From: Streptococcus oricebi
GTDB taxonomy: Bacteria; Bacillota; Bacilli; Lactobacillales; Streptococcaceae
Length of the DNA stretch: 64,000 nucleotides
Reading direction: 5' to 3'
NCBI RefSeq assembly: GCF_017883985.1
Contig: NZ_PRDG01000003.1
Coordinates: forward strand, 70,991 to 134,990
The notes below the pieces were generated by a model. It did no database searches and was not told the DNA's origin. It worked only from the letters and a program-made list of their open reading frames with translations. Within the stretch, counting starts at the first letter, position 1. Each line of letters opens with the position of its first letter. The position numbers were made by a program, and so were the translations under genes. Below are positions 63,574-64,000 of the stretch, in pieces.

Positions 63574-63927
63574 AAGATACGAGGGCGTTAGCAGACGCAA
63601 GCAGTATCGGGAGGTGAACCTCCTCGCTACTGAACGAAAATTCCTAGGAGAATTTTCTATGCGCTGCATTAGCTCGAATTTCAAAAATTATCGTTTTGAA
63701 ATTCTCACGTCAAAAAGCGACTGAAAATTAGGCGGCCGAACTTGCAGCTTTTTAGTTTCTAGGCTAGCCTTCAAACAGTCCACTGGACTGTTTGAAACCT
63801 CCACAAGGACAACTAGCTTGGAGGTAAGCTCAAGCGCTACCTCCAAGCAGATGTCTACTGCGTCTGGAGTTCATTACTAGTCCATTTGCGTTTTTTTTCA
63901 AAGCTTTTAGCCCGTGTTCAGTTAAAT
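63574..63927. repeat. Intergenic hairpin repeat, element B5 (long composite form)
   Basis: Ends AAGATACGAGGGCGTTA and AGCTTTTAGCCCGTGTTC. Inside are hairpins GGAGGT/ACCTCC (about 63620-63634), GAAAATTC/GAATTTTC (about 63636-63657) and GAATTTCAAAA-ATTATCG-TTTTGAAATTC (63676-63704), then the GGCGGCCGAAC module with CAAACAGTCC/GGACTGTTTG (63772-63794) and an 11-bp GCTTGGAGGTA/TACCTCCAAGC stem (about 63817-63850). Confidence 0.88.
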
Positions 63928-64000
63928 AAGATATGAGCCCACCCGCAAACTGCCTTGTGCTGCGAAATGGGAAAAGCTAGCAAGGCGCTCTATTGAAAGT
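63928..64000. repeat. Intergenic hairpin repeat, element B6 (cut by window end)
   Basis: Starts AAGATATGAGCCCACCCGC and runs off the window. Its inner sequence differs from the other copies as far as visible. Confidence 0.6.

Overview
The window is low-to-mid GC chromosomal DNA of a lactic-type Gram-positive coccus, almost certainly a Streptococcus. The evidence is gene content and order: liv/ylbG/clpP/upp, a YtgP-type flippase divergent from a lysine-type murE, an Fhu siderophore operon, the murI-to-yidD operon, relPRS, and greA-mltG-GNAT-GNAT-murC. Strong AAGGAGG ribosome sites, TTGACA/TATAAT promoters and CodY, CtsR and MtaR-type boxes agree. I cannot name the species. There is no rRNA, tRNA, CRISPR, prophage or transposase in the window.

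Layout: 0-4.4 kb (minus) holds two tandem livJ lipoprotein genes with CodY-type boxes, ylbG, CtsR-controlled clpP, and upp. 4.5-8.3 kb is the magnesium P-type ATPase mgtA. Its roughly 1.1-kb leader contains an M-box riboswitch with terminator, an array of hairpin repeats, and a 23-codon acid/proline leader peptide. 8.3-10.6 kb carries two sulfur amino acid PLP enzymes behind a MET-box. 10.9-14.2 kb is the divergent ytgP/murE pair. 14.7-18.4 kb is fhuCDBG. 18.5-21.7 kb holds small conserved genes and a TetR/metallo-hydrolase operon. 21.7-23.6 kb is ppaC and pflA. 23.8-28.4 kb is the trehalose locus (treC, treP, treR). 28.5-34.4 kb includes a CNNM/CorC protein, an AT-rich cassette encoding a secreted cationic protein and a 32-residue hydrophobic peptide, an AI-2E family exporter, an ABC ATPase and a membrane glycosyltransferase.

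34.4-43.6 kb: an NhaP-type antiporter, the ytqA/ytqB tRNA-modification pair, a self-regulated VOC-TetR-AlkC operon, a WYL regulator divergent from a peptidase E-like gene, an MGMT-like gene, a PAP2 phosphatase and FMN-riboswitch-controlled ribU. 43.7-50.1 kb: trmL and nine overlapping genes from murI to yidD. 50.2-55.6 kb: yneF, lysA, a BI-1 protein, an HD protein, an RNA methyltransferase, acylphosphatase and a yidC paralogue with a hairpin/uORF leader. 55.7-63.1 kb: relPRS, greA, mltG, two GNATs, murC. 63.1-64 kb: a second array of the repeats seen upstream of mgtA.

The genes are mostly housekeeping: envelope precursor synthesis (murE, lysA, ytgP, murI, murC, mltG), nutrient uptake (Liv, Fhu, Tre, RibU, MgtA) and stress/nucleotide signalling (clpP, relPRS, greA). 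The most interesting material is regulatory: stacked magnesium control of mgtA, a repeat family whose hairpin stems change in a compensatory way between copies, an SD-to-start hairpin before treP, and the small secreted-peptide cassette at 30.1-30.8 kb.
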